Source: Hyphomicrobiales bacterium
Lineage (GTDB): Bacteria; Pseudomonadota; Alphaproteobacteria; Rhizobiales; JAJFHC01
Direction of reading: 5' to 3'
Assembly: GCA_021775835.1 (NCBI GenBank)
Contig: JAJFHC010000020.1
Span: 1 to 64,000, forward strand
DNA: 64,000 bases
The position numbers and the translations under genes are program-made. Below the pieces are notes generated by a model that saw only the letters and a program-made list of their open reading frames with translations, was not told where the DNA came from and searched no databases. Positions 26,651-35,499 of this stretch are shown in pieces. Within the stretch, counting starts at the first letter, position 1. Each line of letters begins with the position of its first letter.

Positions 26651-27441
26651 TTGAAGCCGCAAACATCAACACCATCGCCGACGTCAGGCACGGGTTCTTC
26701 ACCCGCGAAGGCGGCGTCTCGTCGGGCATCTACAATGGTTTGAACTGTGGATTTGGATCGAACGACGATGCCGACAGCGTCAGGCGAAACCGGACCCACG
26801 TGGCCTGCGCCCTGGGACTGACACCGGACCGGCTGGTAACGGTGTATCAGGTTCACAGCCCGGACGTGGTCTCGGTTGATACACCGTGGACGCCGGACGA
26901 CGCGCCTAAGGCCGATGCCATGGTCTCGGCAAGGCCGGGGGTTGCACTGGGCATTCTCACGGCCGACTGCGCCCCGGTCCTGTTTGCCGACCGCGACAAC
27001 GGCGTCATCGGTGCGGCCCACGCAGGCTGGCGCGGCGCTCTGGGCGGGGTCTGTGCGGCGACCGTCAAGGCCATGGAAGACCTCGGCGCCAAGGCGGAAA
27101 GCATCGACGCGGCCATCGGCCCGACGATCTCTCATAAAAACTACGAAGTGGGACCGGAGTTCCGTGACGCGTTCCTTGCCGAAGACCAGGCCTACGACGC
27201 CTATTTCGATACCAGCAGCCGCGACAGCCACTTCATGTTCGATTTGCCTGCGTTTCTTGAAAACCGGCTCGGGCATCTGAACCTGCACAGCGTCGAAAAC
27301 ACGAACCTGTGCACTTATGCTGACGAGACCGGCTTTTTCAGCTACCGCCGGGCCACCCATCGCAAAGAGCCCGACTATGGCCGCCAGATTTCCGCCATCA
27401 CGCTTGGGCCCGATGCGTTCATCATCGATGAGACCCCCTAA
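26647..27441 (+). CDS. pgeF: Peptidoglycan editing factor (laccase-domain protein)
   Basis: This 264-aa YfiH/PgeF protein carries the three conserved metal-site patches: QVHS, TADCAPV and AAHAGWRG. Family members have been reported as polyphenol oxidases, purine-nucleoside phosphorylases/adenosine deaminases, and editing factors that prevent misincorporated amino acids in peptidoglycan. It overlaps the methyltransferase stop by 4 bases and is followed after 15 bases by the M24 gene, so lgt through the M24 gene form one operon. Confidence 0.93.
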   Translation: MIEAANINTIADVRHGFFTREGGVSSGIYNGLNCGFGSNDDADSVRRNRTHVACALGLTPDRLVTVYQVHSPDVVSVDTPWTPDDAPKADAMVSARPGVALGILTADCAPVLFADRDNGVIGAAHAGWRGALGGVCAATVKAMEDLGAKAESIDAAIGPTISHKNYEVGPEFRDAFLAEDQAYDAYFDTSSRDSHFMFDLPAFLENRLGHLNLHSVENTNLCTYADETGFFSYRRATHRKEPDYGRQISAITLGPDAFIIDETP

Positions 27442-27456
27442 CGGAGAACAGAACTC

Positions 27457-28608
27457 ATGGCTCTTCATTTTGCGGCGGAGGAATTCGCCGCCCGTGTAAC
27501 CGCCGCCCGGAAAAGTCTCGAAGAAAACGGCCTCGACGGCCTTTTAATGTTCGCTCAGGAATCCATGTATTACCTCAGCGGATATGACACCTTCGGATTC
27601 TGTTTTTTCCAGTGTCTCTATCTTGGCAGCGACGGCAAACTGGCTCTGCTCACCCGCCTCCCCGACTTGCGGCAAGCCCGCCATACGTCAAACCTTGAAG
27701 ACATCCGCGTCTGGACAGACGAACAGGGTGCCCGGCCGGAAACCCAGTTAAAGGACATGCTCGCCGATCTGGGTGTGGCCGGCAAACATCTGGGCATCGA
27801 GTATAGCTCCTATGGACTGACCGCTCAGAACGGTAGGGCGGTGGACGCGGCCCTCCAAGGTTTCTGCACACTCACCGATGCATCCGAGCTGATAAACCGG
27901 ATCCGGGTGGTCAAGAGTCCCGCTGAAATCGCCTATGTACGCACGGCCGGCGATCTTGGCGACCGCGCCCTGCGCGCGGCGGCCGACTTCACCAAGGCAG
28001 GGGCCGATGAGGGCGATATCCTGGCCCAGATGCAGGCCGAGATCTTTCGCGGCGGCGGTGACTATCCTGCCAATGAATTCATCATCGGATCCGGTCCAGA
28101 CGCCCTCCTGTGCCGCTACAAGTCCGGCCGGCGAAAACTCGATGCCAACGACCAATTGACCCTGGAGTGGGCCGGCGTCTTTCATCATTACCACGCAGCC
28201 CTCATGCGCACTTTCATCGTCGGCGAACCGACGCCTCAGCACAAGCACATGCACACCGCAGCCGTCGAGGCCCTGGGTGCTGTGGAAGCCGCCCTGATCG
28301 TCGGTTCCACCGCCGGTGCCGTCTTCGATGCCCATGCCCGTGTCATGGACGAGGCCGGCCTCAGGGACCATCGCATGAATGCCTGTGGTTACAGCCTGGG
28401 AGCAAAATTCACCCCCAGCTGGATGGACTGGCCCATGTTCTATCATGGCAACGACTACGTGTTCGTGCCCGGCATGGTGTTCTTTGCTCACATGATCCTG
28501 ATGGACAGCGACAGCGGCAACGCCATGACCCTGGGCCAGACCTATGTGGTGACGAACGGTGCTCCGGAATGTCTGTCTTCAGAACCGCTCGATCTTGTTG
28601 TAAGGTAG
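27457..28608 (+). CDS. M24 family (creatinase-like) protein lacking the metal-binding residues
   Basis: A 383-aa pita-bread-fold protein: an N-terminal creatinase domain (residues 10-140) and a C-terminal M24 domain (150-383). The five metal ligands of aminopeptidases are replaced: Glu237 and Ala248 stand at the two Asp positions (LEWAGVF; HAALMRTF), Tyr replaces His in GYSLG, and the two Glu positions carry non-acidic residues (FFAHMIL; LGQTYVVT). That pattern is seen in creatinase and ectoine hydrolase (DoeA)-type members, which do not use metal. It is therefore probably a C-N hydrolase of a small molecule, or non-catalytic. GGAG precedes the ATG. It ends the lgt operon. Confidence 0.85.
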   Translation: MALHFAAEEFAARVTAARKSLEENGLDGLLMFAQESMYYLSGYDTFGFCFFQCLYLGSDGKLALLTRLPDLRQARHTSNLEDIRVWTDEQGARPETQLKDMLADLGVAGKHLGIEYSSYGLTAQNGRAVDAALQGFCTLTDASELINRIRVVKSPAEIAYVRTAGDLGDRALRAAADFTKAGADEGDILAQMQAEIFRGGGDYPANEFIIGSGPDALLCRYKSGRRKLDANDQLTLEWAGVFHHYHAALMRTFIVGEPTPQHKHMHTAAVEALGAVEAALIVGSTAGAVFDAHARVMDEAGLRDHRMNACGYSLGAKFTPSWMDWPMFYHGNDYVFVPGMVFFAHMILMDSDSGNAMTLGQTYVVTNGAPECLSSEPLDLVVR

Positions 28609-28689
28609 TCTCACAACGGATTGCACGGTACGCACCGGGAAACGGGATGGCGACGCCTCGTGGTACTGTCCATATTGGAGACGTACGTT

Positions 28690-28710
28690 AAGGTTTTAGT
28701 AACCTTTATT
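28690..28710 (+). terminator. Weak terminator-like hairpin after the lgt operon
   Basis: AAGGTT - TTAGT - AACCTT followed by TATTGT lies 80 bases past the M24 stop codon. The stem is only 6 base pairs and AT-rich. Confidence 0.3.
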
Positions 28711-28787
28711 GTCGTAGTGACGATAGAGGCGGAGTGTGTAATTTGGGTCGAGTTCTCGATAAGCCGACACCCGTCGGGGGACCAACG

Positions 28788-29780
28788 ATGTGGCGCTGCG
28801 TACCCAGGCTGACGTTAGTCGCGGCCGTGTGTTTAGCACTGGCCGCTGTGTCCGCATGTTCAAGCCGCAGCCGCCCGTTCGGCAAGGGCACCGACGCACT
28901 CATTCCCGAACTGTTTGAAAAAGCCCCACCCGTCTCCATTGTCGCCACCAAGGGTTTGCCCAAAGCAAAGGCGCGTTCTCTTACCCGATTGCTGACCGCC
29001 GAAGCCGGCAAACGTGGCATCTCGGCCAGCCGAACCCCTCCGGCCGACCGCAGCTATCGCATGAAGGGCACACTGACAGCTGCCCCCGGCCGCGACGGCA
29101 CGGTAGTCGTCTATGTCTGGGATGTGAGCGATTCGATCGGCACTGGCAAAAGCCGCATCACCGGGAAGGAAACCATACCGGGCCCGTCGCCGAAGAACCC
29201 CTGGGACGCGGTCGACAGGCGTGTCATGCACCGGATCGCGTTGAATACAGCGGACCGGTTGTCTGCAATACTGGGTCAGAAAGGCTTCTATGTTCGCCAT
29301 GTGGCCCTGCCACCACCGGAATCCTTCGCATCCGGGCGCAGGCAGACCCGGATTGCGTCCGCTTCTGCACAATCGCCACAACCCGCAGATCCGATTATCA
29401 CGGGAAGCACGGGCGATGCCGCCACGGTTCAGGCCATAGCCATCGAGAAGATCGATGGTCTCGACGCCCGCGCCAATGACGACGTGGTTGCCGCGATGAC
29501 GCGGTCCCTGTCGCGCAACGGCGTGCCGATTGCTTCAACTTCCAAAACCGATGTATTGCGTCTGAAAGGCGATATTTCGGTCGCCCCGCCCAAGGCCGGC
29601 AAACGAGCGGTGTCGATCGCCTGGACGGTTCTCGACAAGGCCGGCGAATTGATCGGCACCGTCCAGCAGGACAACAACATCCCCGCCCGCGCCCTCGACC
29701 GCGGCTGGGCGCCGATCGCCGGCGCCGTGGCCGATGCAGCCGTCGACAGCGTCATCGACCTGATGCTTCGGGCAAAATAA
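28788..29780 (+). CDS. Predicted lipoprotein of unknown function
   Basis: A 330-aa protein with a signal peptide and lipobox (VSAC at about residues 21-24), so it should be lipidated and held in the inner or outer membrane. The rest has two similar lobes, each with a DUF-like pattern of a charged helix plus SYRMKGTLTAA or VLRLKGDISVA strands, and each ending in a helix that counts as a dimer-like repeat. I do not recognise the family. GGGGGA precedes the ATG at 28788; the longer open frame from 28734 would bury the signal peptide. It sits between the M24 gene and prs. Confidence 0.75.
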   Translation: MWRCVPRLTLVAAVCLALAAVSACSSRSRPFGKGTDALIPELFEKAPPVSIVATKGLPKAKARSLTRLLTAEAGKRGISASRTPPADRSYRMKGTLTAAPGRDGTVVVYVWDVSDSIGTGKSRITGKETIPGPSPKNPWDAVDRRVMHRIALNTADRLSAILGQKGFYVRHVALPPPESFASGRRQTRIASASAQSPQPADPIITGSTGDAATVQAIAIEKIDGLDARANDDVVAAMTRSLSRNGVPIASTSKTDVLRLKGDISVAPPKAGKRAVSIAWTVLDKAGELIGTVQQDNNIPARALDRGWAPIAGAVADAAVDSVIDLMLRAK

Positions 29781-30129
29781 CCGCCATCACGTCTGTGAGA
29801 GCAGTTCAGAATTTCAAAATTTGCCGTAGGCACCGTGAGGAACACGCTTCTGAGTCCGTCAAACTATGATTCCGGCCCAACAGAAAACCGTATCGCCTCA
29901 AGACCCCAAGCAGGTACTGCCGTTTGCCACTCAACGAAAGCCCTGTGGTTAAGGTGCAGAGTCGTGTTTACAGGCCGCCCGCCCCTTGTTACAAGGCGCC
30001 AACGACAGGGCAGGCTTGAAATTTGGGTGAGCCACGGGTGAAGCTATTGTGGTTTTCACCGTGGCTGGGGATGAACTAAGGTCTCGGGCGCAGCTCTCAT
30101 GCAACCGGGGCACCAAGAGGACAACAGCG
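29781..30129. other. 349-base intergenic region before prs
   Basis: No coding region is supported here. The main feature is a 12-bp hairpin with one bulge at 30030-30066, described separately. The rest shows no clear promoter or terminator by eye. Confidence 0.5.
30030..30066 (+). promoter_or_regulatory. prs: Long hairpin in the prs upstream region
   Basis: AGCCACGG-(G)-TGAA at 30030-30042 pairs with TTCACCGTGGCT at 30055-30066, giving twelve base pairs with one bulged G and a loop of 12. It ends 63 bases before the prs start and has no T-run, so it is not a simple terminator. It may act in the prs leader RNA or as a protein-binding inverted repeat. Confidence 0.45.
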
Positions 30130-31062
30130 ATGAAGCTTGTTGCGGGTAACAGCAGCCGGGCGCTTTCTGACGCAATTGCTGCATACCTCAATCTTCCACT
30201 GACAAAATGTGTTGTCCGTCGGTTTGCCGACATGGAAGTGTTTGTCGAAATCCAGGAGAACGTCCGCGGCGAAGATATCTTCGTTATCCAGTCGACGTCG
30301 TTTCCAGCCAACGACCACCTGATGGAATTGCTGATCATCATGGATGCTTTGCGTCGGGCCTCTGCACGGCGGATCACGGCGGTTCTGCCCTATTTCGGCT
30401 ACGCCCGCCAAGACCGCAAGTCTGGATCCCGCACGCCGATATCTGCAAAACTGGTCGCCAACTTGATCACCGAGGCCGGCGCCGACCGGGTCATGACCCT
30501 CGACCTCCATGCCGGCCAGATACAAGGTTTCTTCGATATTCCCACCGACAACCTGTTTGCCGCTCCGGTCATGATCCACGACATCGAGGAAAACTTCGAC
30601 ACCAAGAGCGCCATCGTCGTGTCGCCGGATGTCGGCGGCGTAATCCGGGCACGCGGCCTTGCCAAACGCATCGACGCGCCGCTCGCCATCGTCGACAAGC
30701 GCCGCGAACAGCCCGGCGAATCGGAAGTCATGAATATCATCGGTAACGTTGATGGCCGCTCCTGTATCCTCGTCGACGACATCGTCGATTCCGGCGGCAC
30801 CCTGTGCAACGCCTCCGATGCCCTGCTGAACATGGGGGCGACCGACGTCTCGGCCTATATCACCCATGGCGTTCTTTCAGGCGGTGCGGTTGCCCGCATA
30901 ACATCGTCATCCCTGAAGAACCTGGTGATCACCGATTCAATCCAGGCGACTGAAGCGGTGCGCGTTTCAAACAATATCCGTGTCATGTCGATCGCCCCCC
31001 TGATCGGCGAAGCTATCGGCCGTACAGCGGATGAAAAATCTGTCTCCAGCCTGTTTGACTGA
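30130..31062 (+). CDS. prs: Ribose-phosphate pyrophosphokinase
   Basis: Prs makes PRPP from ribose 5-phosphate and ATP for nucleotide, His and Trp synthesis. The 310-aa protein begins [13 protein letters not shown] and shows the catalytic [15 protein letters not shown] loop, [19 protein letters not shown] and the PRPP loop [12 protein letters not shown]. The ATG at 30130 gives the normal family length; an upstream in-frame start at 30049 would add 27 unrelated residues. GAGG lies about 10 bases before the ATG. Confidence 0.97.
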   Translation: MKLVAGNSSRALSDAIAAYLNLPLTKCVVRRFADMEVFVEIQENVRGEDIFVIQSTSFPANDHLMELLIIMDALRRASARRITAVLPYFGYARQDRKSGSRTPISAKLVANLITEAGADRVMTLDLHAGQIQGFFDIPTDNLFAAPVMIHDIEENFDTKSAIVVSPDVGGVIRARGLAKRIDAPLAIVDKRREQPGESEVMNIIGNVDGRSCILVDDIVDSGGTLCNASDALLNMGATDVSAYITHGVLSGGAVARITSSSLKNLVITDSIQATEAVRVSNNIRVMSIAPLIGEAIGRTADEKSVSSLFD

Positions 31063-31151
31063 CACCGGTTTTCCTGGATAACGGCAAGGCCCGCCCGAAA
31101 ACACATCTCATGTACCAATCGTCGCATCCATCGGCACAGCCTCAACGGTTG

Positions 31152-31180
31152 TTGTCTTTGCGCTGAACAGACGGTATAAG
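31152..31180 (+). promoter_or_regulatory. rplY: Predicted rplY promoter
   Basis: TTGTCT (31152-31157) and TATAAG (31175-31180) are separated by exactly 17 bases. Transcription should begin near 31187, giving a leader of about 85 bases before the rplY start. Confidence 0.6.
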
Positions 31181-31229
31181 CCTGCGCAACGGGCTTTCGC
31201 ACCCCTGGAGGGAAGGCCTGTCAAGATAT

Positions 31230-31257
31230 GGGAGCGCTTGGAAAGCTCCCTTTTTTT
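31230..31257 (+). terminator. rplY: Intrinsic-terminator hairpin in the rplY leader (possible attenuator)
   Basis: GGGAGC (31230-31235) pairs with GCTCCC (31245-31250) around a 9-base loop, followed directly by seven T residues. It ends one base before the AAGGAG ribosome-binding site of rplY and lies downstream of the predicted rplY promoter. It could terminate prs read-through, or act as an attenuator of rplY. Confidence 0.7.
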
Positions 31258-31272
31258 CAAGGAGTTGGAATA

Positions 31273-31950
31273 ATGGTTGACACACCAGTGATCGATGCTG
31301 CTGTGCGCGAAGGAGTTGGCAAGGGGGCCTCTCGAGCCGTGCGCAGGCAGGGTCGTGTACCCGCCGTCATCTATGGCGACAAAAAAGAACCTGAAACAAT
31401 TTCCGTTCCCCGCAAGGAACTTGAGTTGATGATGCAGACGGGCTCGTTCCTGAGCACTCTGTTTATCGTCAACGTGGACGGCAAAAAGACCCAGGTCATT
31501 CCCCGCGACCTGCAGCTAGATCCCGTGCGCGATTTCCCCATACACGTGGACTTTCTGCGCCTGGGCAAAGGCGCGACGGTAACGGTCGAAATTTCGGTAA
31601 ACTTCCTCAACGAAGAGGAATCACCGGGCCTCAAGCGCGGCGGCGTGCTCAACGTAGTTCGCTACTCCATTGAGGTGAACTGCCCGGCTGATGCCATCCC
31701 CGAAAGCTTCGACGCAGACCTGACGGGTCTTGACCTTGGCGACTCGATTCACATCTCGGCAATCAACCTGCCGGACGGCGTCGAGCCGACGATCACCGAC
31801 CGCGACTTCACGGTTGCCACCATTGCCACACCGACAGGCCTCGAAACCGAGGACGATGAAGGTGAAGAAGGCGAAGAGGGTGTTGAAGGTGTCGAAGGTG
31901 AAGGCGAAGGCTCCGAAGACGGCGAAGCAGGCGACGACGCTGACGCATAA
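31273..31950 (+). CDS. rplY: 50S ribosomal protein L25 (Ctc type)
   Basis: L25 binds 5S rRNA. The 225-aa protein has the N-terminal L25 domain (residues 5-95: GKGASRAVRRQGRVPAVIYG, then VIPRDLQLDPVRDFPIHVDF region) and the C-terminal TL5/Ctc beta domain (100-190), then a Glu/Gly/Asp-rich acidic tail common in alphaproteobacteria. AAGGAG lies 8 bases before the ATG at 31273. It heads the rplY-pth-ychF run. Confidence 0.96.
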   Translation: MVDTPVIDAAVREGVGKGASRAVRRQGRVPAVIYGDKKEPETISVPRKELELMMQTGSFLSTLFIVNVDGKKTQVIPRDLQLDPVRDFPIHVDFLRLGKGATVTVEISVNFLNEEESPGLKRGGVLNVVRYSIEVNCPADAIPESFDADLTGLDLGDSIHISAINLPDGVEPTITDRDFTVATIATPTGLETEDDEGEEGEEGVEGVEGEGEGSEDGEAGDDADA

Positions 31951-31964
31951 GTCGTGCGGATAGT

Positions 31965-31980
31965 CCGGCCTCCGGGCCGG
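31965..31980 (+). other. GC hairpin with UNCG-type loop between rplY and pth
   Basis: CCGGCC - TCCG - GGCCGG is a perfect 6-bp stem with a UNCG-like tetraloop, without a T-run. It may stabilise the upstream mRNA 3' end or mark RNA processing between rplY and pth. Confidence 0.4.
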
Positions 31981-32003
31981 CATTCCAACCGTAGGCCAAG
32001 TCT

Positions 32004-32615
32004 ATGATCCTGTTAGTGGGCCTGGGTAATCCAGGCGCGAAACACGCACACAACAGACACAATATCGGGTTCATGGCGGTGGATGAAATCATCCGCCGCC
32101 ATGCCTTCTCGGCTTCGCGTTCGCGTTTTCAGGGCGACGTTTCCGAAGGCCGGCTCGGCGGCGAGAAAGTCCTCGTCATAAAACCGACGACCTATATGAA
32201 CGAATCCGGACGCTCGGTGGCCGAAGCAGCAAACTTTTACAAAGTCGAACCACAGGACATCGTCGTATTCCACGACGAACTCGATCTCGACCCCGGTCGT
32301 ATGCGGGTCAAGACTGGCGGCGGCACCGCGGGTCACAACGGATTGCGGTCGATCGAACGGTTCCTCGGCAAGGAATTCCGGCGGGTCAGGCTCGGCATCG
32401 GACATCCCGGCCGCGACCGCGTGCTGTCCTATGTACTCAAGGATTTCGCCCGGTCCGATGCAGACTGGCTCGAGCCGTTGATCGACGCCGTGGCCGAACA
32501 TGCCGAACACCTGGCGCGGGGCGAAGACGCAACCTTCGCCAACCGGGTTCACCTGACATTGAATCCGGAAAAAGACGACGCCAAGGCGAAGAAAAAAGAC
32601 AAAGAGAAAGACTGA
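32004..32615 (+). CDS. pth: Peptidyl-tRNA hydrolase
   Basis: Pth recycles peptidyl-tRNA released from stalled ribosomes. The 203-aa protein begins with LLVGLGNPG, has the catalytic His in NRHNIGF (His19), PTTYMNESG and [11 protein letters not shown], plus [13 protein letters not shown]. The C-terminal 20 residues are Lys/Asp-rich. It is 53 bases after rplY and 4 bases before ychF, so it is in the same operon. Confidence 0.97.
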   Translation: MILLVGLGNPGAKHAHNRHNIGFMAVDEIIRRHAFSASRSRFQGDVSEGRLGGEKVLVIKPTTYMNESGRSVAEAANFYKVEPQDIVVFHDELDLDPGRMRVKTGGGTAGHNGLRSIERFLGKEFRRVRLGIGHPGRDRVLSYVLKDFARSDADWLEPLIDAVAEHAEHLARGEDATFANRVHLTLNPEKDDAKAKKKDKEKD

Positions 32616-32619
32616 TACA

Positions 32620-33717
32620 ATGGGCTTCAAATGCGGCATCGTGGGGCTGCCGAATGTCGGCAAATCCACACTGTTCAATGCCTTGACGCAAACAGCCGCC
32701 GCACAGGCGGAGAACTATCCGTTTTGCACAATCGAGCCGAATGTGGGTGAAGTGGCGGTTCCCGACGAGCGCCTCTTCAAGCTCGCCGATATTGCCAAAT
32801 CTGCAGAAACAATTCCGACCCGACTGACCTTCGTCGACATTGCCGGCCTGGTGAAGGGTGCTTCCAAAGGCGAAGGCCTGGGCAACCAGTTCCTTGCCAA
32901 TATCCGGGAAGTCGATGCCATTGCCTACGTGTTGCGCTGTTTTGACGACGACGACGTCACCCATGTGGAGGGTCGCATCGACCCGATTTCCGACGCCGAG
33001 ATTGTCGAGACCGAACTCATGCTGGCCGACCTGGAAAGCCTTGAAAAGCGCATTCCCAATCTGGAAAAGAAGGCCAAGGGCAACGATAAGGACGCCAAGG
33101 AGGCCCTGCAGCTCATCGAGGTGGCGCTTGAACTGCTTCGCGATGGCAAGCCCGCACGCCTGGCGGAGATTCCCGACAATCAGAAGGCAGCCTATCGTGG
33201 ACTCAACCTGCTGACATCCAAACCGGTTCTGTATGTCTGTAACGTCGAGGAACAGGCAAGTGTCGAGGGCAACGCCTATTCAGCCAGGGTTGTCGAGCAG
33301 GCGAAATCCGACGGCGCGATCGCGGTCATCATATCGGCAGCTATCGAGGCCGAACTCGCCCAGTTGGGGAAAGAAGACCGGGACGAGTACCTGGCCGAGC
33401 TGGGCCTGGAAGAGCCCGGCCTCAACCGCCTTATCCAATCGGGATACGAGTTGCTCAACCTGATCACCTACTTCACCGTCGGCCCCAAGGAGGCCCGCGC
33501 CTGGACGGTCCGGCGCCAGACTTCGGCTCCGAAGGCCGCAGGCGTGATCCACACCGACTTCGAGAAGGGCTTCATCCGGGCGGAGACAATTTCATACAGC
33601 GACTTTGCCGGCCTTGGTGGCGAGAACAAAGCCAAGGAAGCCGGCAAGATGCGCCTGGAAGGCAAGGATTACATCGTCGCTGACGGCGACGTCATGCACT
33701 TCCGCTTTGCAAACTGA
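32620..33717 (+). CDS. ychF: Redox-regulated ribosome-associated ATPase/GTPase YchF
   Basis: YchF (Ola1 family) is a P-loop protein that binds ribosomes and prefers ATP. The 365-aa protein shows the G1 loop GLPNVGKSTLF, the DIAGLVKGAS switch II, a coiled-coil insertion around residues 125-200, and the C-terminal TGS-like domain (TYFTVGPKEARAWT, then IHTDFEKGFIRAE). It follows pth by 4 bases. Confidence 0.97.
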   Translation: MGFKCGIVGLPNVGKSTLFNALTQTAAAQAENYPFCTIEPNVGEVAVPDERLFKLADIAKSAETIPTRLTFVDIAGLVKGASKGEGLGNQFLANIREVDAIAYVLRCFDDDDVTHVEGRIDPISDAEIVETELMLADLESLEKRIPNLEKKAKGNDKDAKEALQLIEVALELLRDGKPARLAEIPDNQKAAYRGLNLLTSKPVLYVCNVEEQASVEGNAYSARVVEQAKSDGAIAVIISAAIEAELAQLGKEDRDEYLAELGLEEPGLNRLIQSGYELLNLITYFTVGPKEARAWTVRRQTSAPKAAGVIHTDFEKGFIRAETISYSDFAGLGGENKAKEAGKMRLEGKDYIVADGDVMHFRFAN

Positions 33718-33809
33718 TCGATTAACCTGAACAGGCATCGGCTCACTGGACCACGGCCGCCACGCACCGGGCGTGGGCCGCCCCGGTTAATCCTGGAGAA
33801 GATCGTCAC

Positions 33810-34454
33810 ATGGCAAACGCATCTGGACGTAAACGCGACTTGATTGAAGGGCGTCCGGCCCTGATCGTAATAGACATTCAGGCTGGCACATTCATCGACT
33901 CCAGCGCGGTCAGGGCAATCGACCACATGCCCGGCTACAAAGAGCGAATGGCAAAGTCCCGCGTAGCAATCGACAAGGCACGCGAGATGGATATTCCCGT
34001 CGTTTTCATCCAGGAAGTGCATCGCCCCGATCTTGTCGACTTCGGCCGTGAGTTGGACGGCGACGAGGATATTCATTGCCTGGAAGACAGCCCGAAAACG
34101 GAAATCGCGGTCGAGGAAATGGGTTTCCTCCCCAATGACTATCTCATCAAGAAACGACGCTACTCTGCGTTCTTCGGCACCGATTTCGAGATCCTGCTGC
34201 GCGGCTTGAAGGTGGATACACTTTTGCTTTGCGGCGGCCTGACGGATGTTTGCGTCCACTACACCTTCGTCGATGGCCATCAGTCGGACTATTTTTGCCG
34301 GGTAATAGAAGACTGCGTTGCCGGCTCAAGCGAAGAGGCCCATGAATCCGCGCTACGGGCCATGGAATATCTGCAAACCGGCGCGCGTCGGCCCCTGAGC
34401 GAAGTTCTGACAGCGATGCAGGACTCCGCCGCATCATCCCATGCAGCAGCTTAA
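33810..34454 (+). CDS. Isochorismatase-family cysteine hydrolase
   Basis: A 214-aa hydrolase. The Asp-Lys-Cys triad of the isochorismatase/nicotinamidase superfamily is visible as the Asp of IVIDIQ, the Lys of IKKRRYSAFFGT and the Cys of GGLTDVCVHYT. Members act on amides, carbamates or isochorismate. TGGAG lies upstream of the ATG. It is convergent with a TauD/TfdA dioxygenase gene. The substrate cannot be told. Confidence 0.88.
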   Translation: MANASGRKRDLIEGRPALIVIDIQAGTFIDSSAVRAIDHMPGYKERMAKSRVAIDKAREMDIPVVFIQEVHRPDLVDFGRELDGDEDIHCLEDSPKTEIAVEEMGFLPNDYLIKKRRYSAFFGTDFEILLRGLKVDTLLLCGGLTDVCVHYTFVDGHQSDYFCRVIEDCVAGSSEEAHESALRAMEYLQTGARRPLSEVLTAMQDSAASSHAAA

Positions 34455-34498
34455 CGGCTCCATTCATCGCACGTGAATTTAGGTAAGTACGGCGGTCT

Positions 34499-35428
34499 CT
34501 ATTCCCCTGTTGCCGCGCGCGCCACATCAAGGCCATCAGCGTCAACCAGAGAGCAACAAACACTGACCAGCGTGCGCGGCTGGTCGTAGGGCCACGGCAT
34601 GCCCCGGTGCATGACGGCCCGTTGATCCCAGAGCAACACGTCGCCGATCTTCCACTTGTGGGAATAGGTGAATTGCGGCTTTGTGCAAAATTCGATCAGT
34701 TCTTCGATCAGAAATTCACCCTCCTCCTGTTCCAGCCCTTCGACCTGGTAGACATGCGAGGCGATATACAGCGCCTCCGCGCCATTCACCGGATTGGCCC
34801 AAACCGCCGGCCACCGCTGAGGTGGCCATTTGTTGAACATCGACTTTTGTGCGAGTTCCTTTGAGATCATCTCTCGCGAACGAATGTAGTTATGACCCAA
34901 TACCCTGCCGCGGATGCGCTCCTTCAGGGTTTCCGGCATGACTGCCCACGCCGCGCGGGTCGAGGCCAGTTCCGTCTCTCCACCGGCGTCCGTAACGACC
35001 TTGGCCGTCAGAATATTACACAGCGAGGGCGTCGGCATGAACGTGGAATCGATGTGCCACAACTGATTTGCCTTGAGATGCAGTGTGTGCATGTCCATCT
35101 CATCGGTTACACCACCGTCAGATGTTTCATTGCTGACCGGCGACACCCCGGCCTTTTCTCCAGACCTTCGGCTGTCGGCCATCCGGTCCTCGATCGGGCC
35201 AAACATTTCAGCAAGACGCAAATGATCGTCGGCTGACAGGTTTTGGCCACGAAACAGGAGCGCAGAATGCTCTTCGAACAGAGCCCGTAATTGGGGAAAT
35301 TCACGATCTTCCTTGATCTCTGACAAGTTCACGCCGTGCACCACGACTCCGAAAGTGCCGGTTAGCGGCGTTATCTTCATAGGCGCTGAGTTGGATTGCA
35401 TCTTCTGGCCCGTGTTTTGTAACAACAT
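34499..35428 (-). CDS. TauD/TfdA-family Fe(II)/2-oxoglutarate dioxygenase
   Basis: A 309-aa non-heme iron oxygenase. The iron ligands are in WHIDSTF (His, Asp) and AVMHRG (distal His), and the 2-oxoglutarate-binding Arg is in QPRTLV. The family includes taurine and 2,4-D dioxygenases; this member most resembles the TfdA side by its FRGQNLSADDHLRLAEMFGP stretch. AGGA lies 8 bases before the ATG at 35428. A LysR gene diverges 71 bases away and is its likely regulator. The substrate may be an aromatic acid or sulfonate, unproven. Confidence 0.87.
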   Translation of the reverse strand: MLLQNTGQKMQSNSAPMKITPLTGTFGVVVHGVNLSEIKEDREFPQLRALFEEHSALLFRGQNLSADDHLRLAEMFGPIEDRMADSRRSGEKAGVSPVSNETSDGGVTDEMDMHTLHLKANQLWHIDSTFMPTPSLCNILTAKVVTDAGGETELASTRAAWAVMPETLKERIRGRVLGHNYIRSREMISKELAQKSMFNKWPPQRWPAVWANPVNGAEALYIASHVYQVEGLEQEEGEFLIEELIEFCTKPQFTYSHKWKIGDVLLWDQRAVMHRGMPWPYDQPRTLVSVCCSLVDADGLDVARAATGE

Positions 35429-35499
35429 GAGAGAATCCTAGCGGAGATGCCGCCGCGTTTAAACTTGCCATTTTCCTATCGTCTTCATAGCTTGAGCGT

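Noticed and set aside
33752..33782. GC-rich inverted repeat after ychF
   Set aside because: The perfect stem is only 6 bp, with no T-run; it could be chance in GC-rich DNA.
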